A stretch of DNA of 64,000 bases from Blautia sp. Marseille-P3087 (lineage in GTDB: Bacteria; Bacillota; Clostridia; Lachnospirales; Lachnospiraceae). Every line of letters starts with the position of its first letter. Position 1 is the first letter of the stretch. The notes beneath the pieces were generated by a model. That model made no database searches, had not been told where the DNA came from, and saw only the letters and a program-made list of their open reading frames with translations. A program made the translations under genes and the position numbers. The stretch is taken from NCBI RefSeq assembly GCF_900120195.1, contig NZ_LT635539.1, positions 62,001 through 126,000 on the forward strand, written 5' to 3'. This document shows positions 62,616 through 64,000 of this stretch, one piece after another.

Positions 62616-63860
62616 ATGGCTGTTTTTCAGGCTTTTCGAGCATTGCGGCCGATACCGGAAAAGGCTTCTTCCGTAGCGGCACTTCCGTATGATGTTGTAA
62701 CCCGCGAAGAAGCAAAGATGATCGGGGACAAGAATTCGGATTCATTTTTGCATGTAGACCGCCCGGAGATGGATCTGCCGGATGAGACCGACCTGTATGA
62801 TGCAAAGGTCTATGACAAGGCAAGAGAAAATCTTCAGAATATGGAAAGAAATGGTATCCTTAAGCAGGATGAGACACCGTGCTACTATATTTATGAACTG
62901 ACAAGAAACGGCAGGACACAGACGGGACTGGTTGGCTGCTGTTCTATCGATGACTATATGAATGGCGTTGTAAAGAAGCATGAACTTACAAGAGAAGATA
63001 AGGAGCAGGATCGTATCCGCCATGTAGATACCTGTGATGCAAATACCGGTCCGATCTTTCTGGCATGCAGATATCCGCAGGAACTTCTTGACCTGATGGA
63101 AGAATGGAAAGCATCACATGATGCAGTCTACGATTTTACGGCTGATGACGGGATCGGACACCGGGCATGGGTGATTGACGGTGAGAAAGAAAAGGCAACG
63201 ATCGCACAGCAGTTTGGAGAGATTCCTTCCATATACATTGCAGACGGTCATCACAGAGCTGCTTCAGCAGTAAAAGTCGGACTGAAAAGACGTGCGGAGC
63301 ATCCGGATTATGATGGAACCGAGGAATTCAATTATTTCCTTTCTGTAGTATTTCCGTACGATCAGCTCACGATTCTTGCATATAATCGAGTGGTAAAGGA
63401 TCTTCATGGTATGGATGAACATGCGTTTATCGCCAGTCTGAAATTTAATTTTGAACTGATGATCATGCCGGGATTTCCGTGCAAACCGGTTGAAAAGCAC
63501 TGCATGGGTATGTATGTGGGCGGAAACTGGTATCATCTGAAAGCGTGGGATGATGTCTATGCGAAGAAGGACATTGTAGGACAGCTTGATGTCTCGATCC
63601 TTCAGGAAAAAATCCTTTCACCGATTCTCGGAATTGGAGACCCTCGCACGGATCAGCGTATCCGTTTCGTAGGAGGCAGCCACAAATTGAGCGAACTAGC
63701 ACAGATTGCGGATTCGACGGGAGGCGTGGCGTTTGCCATGTTCCCGACTGCGATGGAGGATCTGATGCAGATTGCAGACGAAAGTAAACTGATGCCGCCG
63801 AAGTCGACCTGGTTTGAACCGAAACTTCGAAGCGGATTGTTTATTCATAAACTTTCATAA
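62616..63860 (+). CDS. DUF1015 family protein
   Basis: 414 residues from ATG 62616; the in-frame start at 62529 overlaps the promoter and was rejected. Family blocks: FRALRPIPEKASSVAALPYDVV, SFLHVDRPEMDLP, YYIYELTRNGRTQTGLVGCCSIDDY, IADGHHRAASAVKVG and VGGSHKLSELAQ. Cytoplasmic, of unknown biochemical role; often near serine or one-carbon metabolism genes in clostridia, as I recall. Followed 24 bases later by an SPFH protein. Confidence 0.85.
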   Translation: MAVFQAFRALRPIPEKASSVAALPYDVVTREEAKMIGDKNSDSFLHVDRPEMDLPDETDLYDAKVYDKARENLQNMERNGILKQDETPCYYIYELTRNGRTQTGLVGCCSIDDYMNGVVKKHELTREDKEQDRIRHVDTCDANTGPIFLACRYPQELLDLMEEWKASHDAVYDFTADDGIGHRAWVIDGEKEKATIAQQFGEIPSIYIADGHHRAASAVKVGLKRRAEHPDYDGTEEFNYFLSVVFPYDQLTILAYNRVVKDLHGMDEHAFIASLKFNFELMIMPGFPCKPVEKHCMGMYVGGNWYHLKAWDDVYAKKDIVGQLDVSILQEKILSPILGIGDPRTDQRIRFVGGSHKLSELAQIADSTGGVAFAMFPTAMEDLMQIADESKLMPPKSTWFEPKLRSGLFIHKLS

Positions 63861-63884
63861 CCAATAATAAGGAGGTATTTACGT

Positions 63885-64000
63885 ATGGGACTGATCAAAG
63901 CAGCAGCAGGGGCAGCAGGTGGTGTACTGGCTGACCAGTGGAAAGAATATTTTTACTGTGAAGCCATGCCGGCGGATGTTCTGATCACAAAGGCACACAA
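63885..64000 (+). CDS. SPFH-domain / YdjI-like protein, 3'-truncated by window edge
   Basis: Only the first 38 codons are present, starting MGLIKAAAGAAGGVLADQWK then EYFYCEAMPADVLITKAHK. A strong AAGGAGG precedes ATG 63885. The start resembles 'virion core protein'/YdjI SPFH proteins of Firmicutes, which scaffold membranes with a zinc-ribbon partner. Assigned from the N-terminus alone. Confidence 0.6.
   Translation, partial: MGLIKAAAGAAGGVLADQWKEYFYCEAMPADVLITKAH

Overview
The window looks like chromosome of an anaerobic gut Firmicute, most likely a member of the Lachnospiraceae. This rests on moderate GC, strong AGGAGG ribosome binding sites, a pyruvate:ferredoxin oxidoreductase of 1178 residues, an acetyl-CoA type MetA, and large anaerobic molybdenum-hydroxylase and purine-degradation gene sets. 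No rRNA, phage, transposase or CRISPR was seen. The one certain RNA gene is tRNA-Arg(CCG).

Layout. 1-1.7 kb: 3' part of leuA. 1.8-7.2 kb: a three-subunit molybdenum hydroxylase (FAD, 2Fe-2S, Mo) and two polytopic membrane proteins. 7.3-12.8 kb: tRNA-Arg, an SH3 protein, a wall-binding repeat protein, an rRNA pseudouridine synthase, ligA and metA. 12.8-13.3 kb: a gene-free stretch with two nested RNA-like folds. 13.2-22.7 kb: an accessory catabolic cluster consisting of an AEC permease, a PucR-type regulator, an OPT transporter, DUF917, DUF1177, AroM, an M29 aminopeptidase, an Asp/Glu/hydantoin racemase, a nitroreductase and a small protein. 22.8-29.3 kb: NhaC antiporter, C39-like peptidase, phospholipase-C-like protein, NlpC/P60 surface protein with perfect repeats, a membrane protein and YbaK. 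29.4-34.9 kb: ABC-F ATPase and nifJ, divergently transcribed. 35.0-42.6 kb: YfhO/GtrB/GtrA glycan module followed by cobT-cobU-cobS-cobU-like-cobC.

42.7-63.9 kb is the most striking region. A forward operon carries ssnA, a short ygfK, a fused xanthine dehydrogenase, a four-cluster ferredoxin, xdhA-xdhB-xdhC, yqeB and a yqeC-mocA fusion. This is the selenium-dependent molybdenum hydroxylase set. It converges on two reverse-strand bacterial microcompartment (BMC) shell genes. After a MATE exporter, a reverse operon carries ygeX-ygeY-ygeW-arcC (diaminopropionate ammonia-lyase, peptidase, carbamoyltransferase, carbamate kinase). Together these match the anaerobic urate/xanthine degradation locus known from E. 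coli (yge/yqe) and gut anaerobes: hydroxylases act on the purine, ring-opening products pass through 2,3-diaminopropionate, and carbamoyl phosphate yields ATP through carbamate kinase. Unusual points are the shell proteins, the YgfK without its flavin/NAD module, and the absence of a hydantoinase (hyuA) from the window. The window ends in a DUF1015 protein and the first codons of an SPFH-domain protein.

Best candidates for something undescribed are the OPT/DUF917/DUF1177/AroM/racemase cluster, the BMC pair beside the purine locus, and the structured gap downstream of metA.
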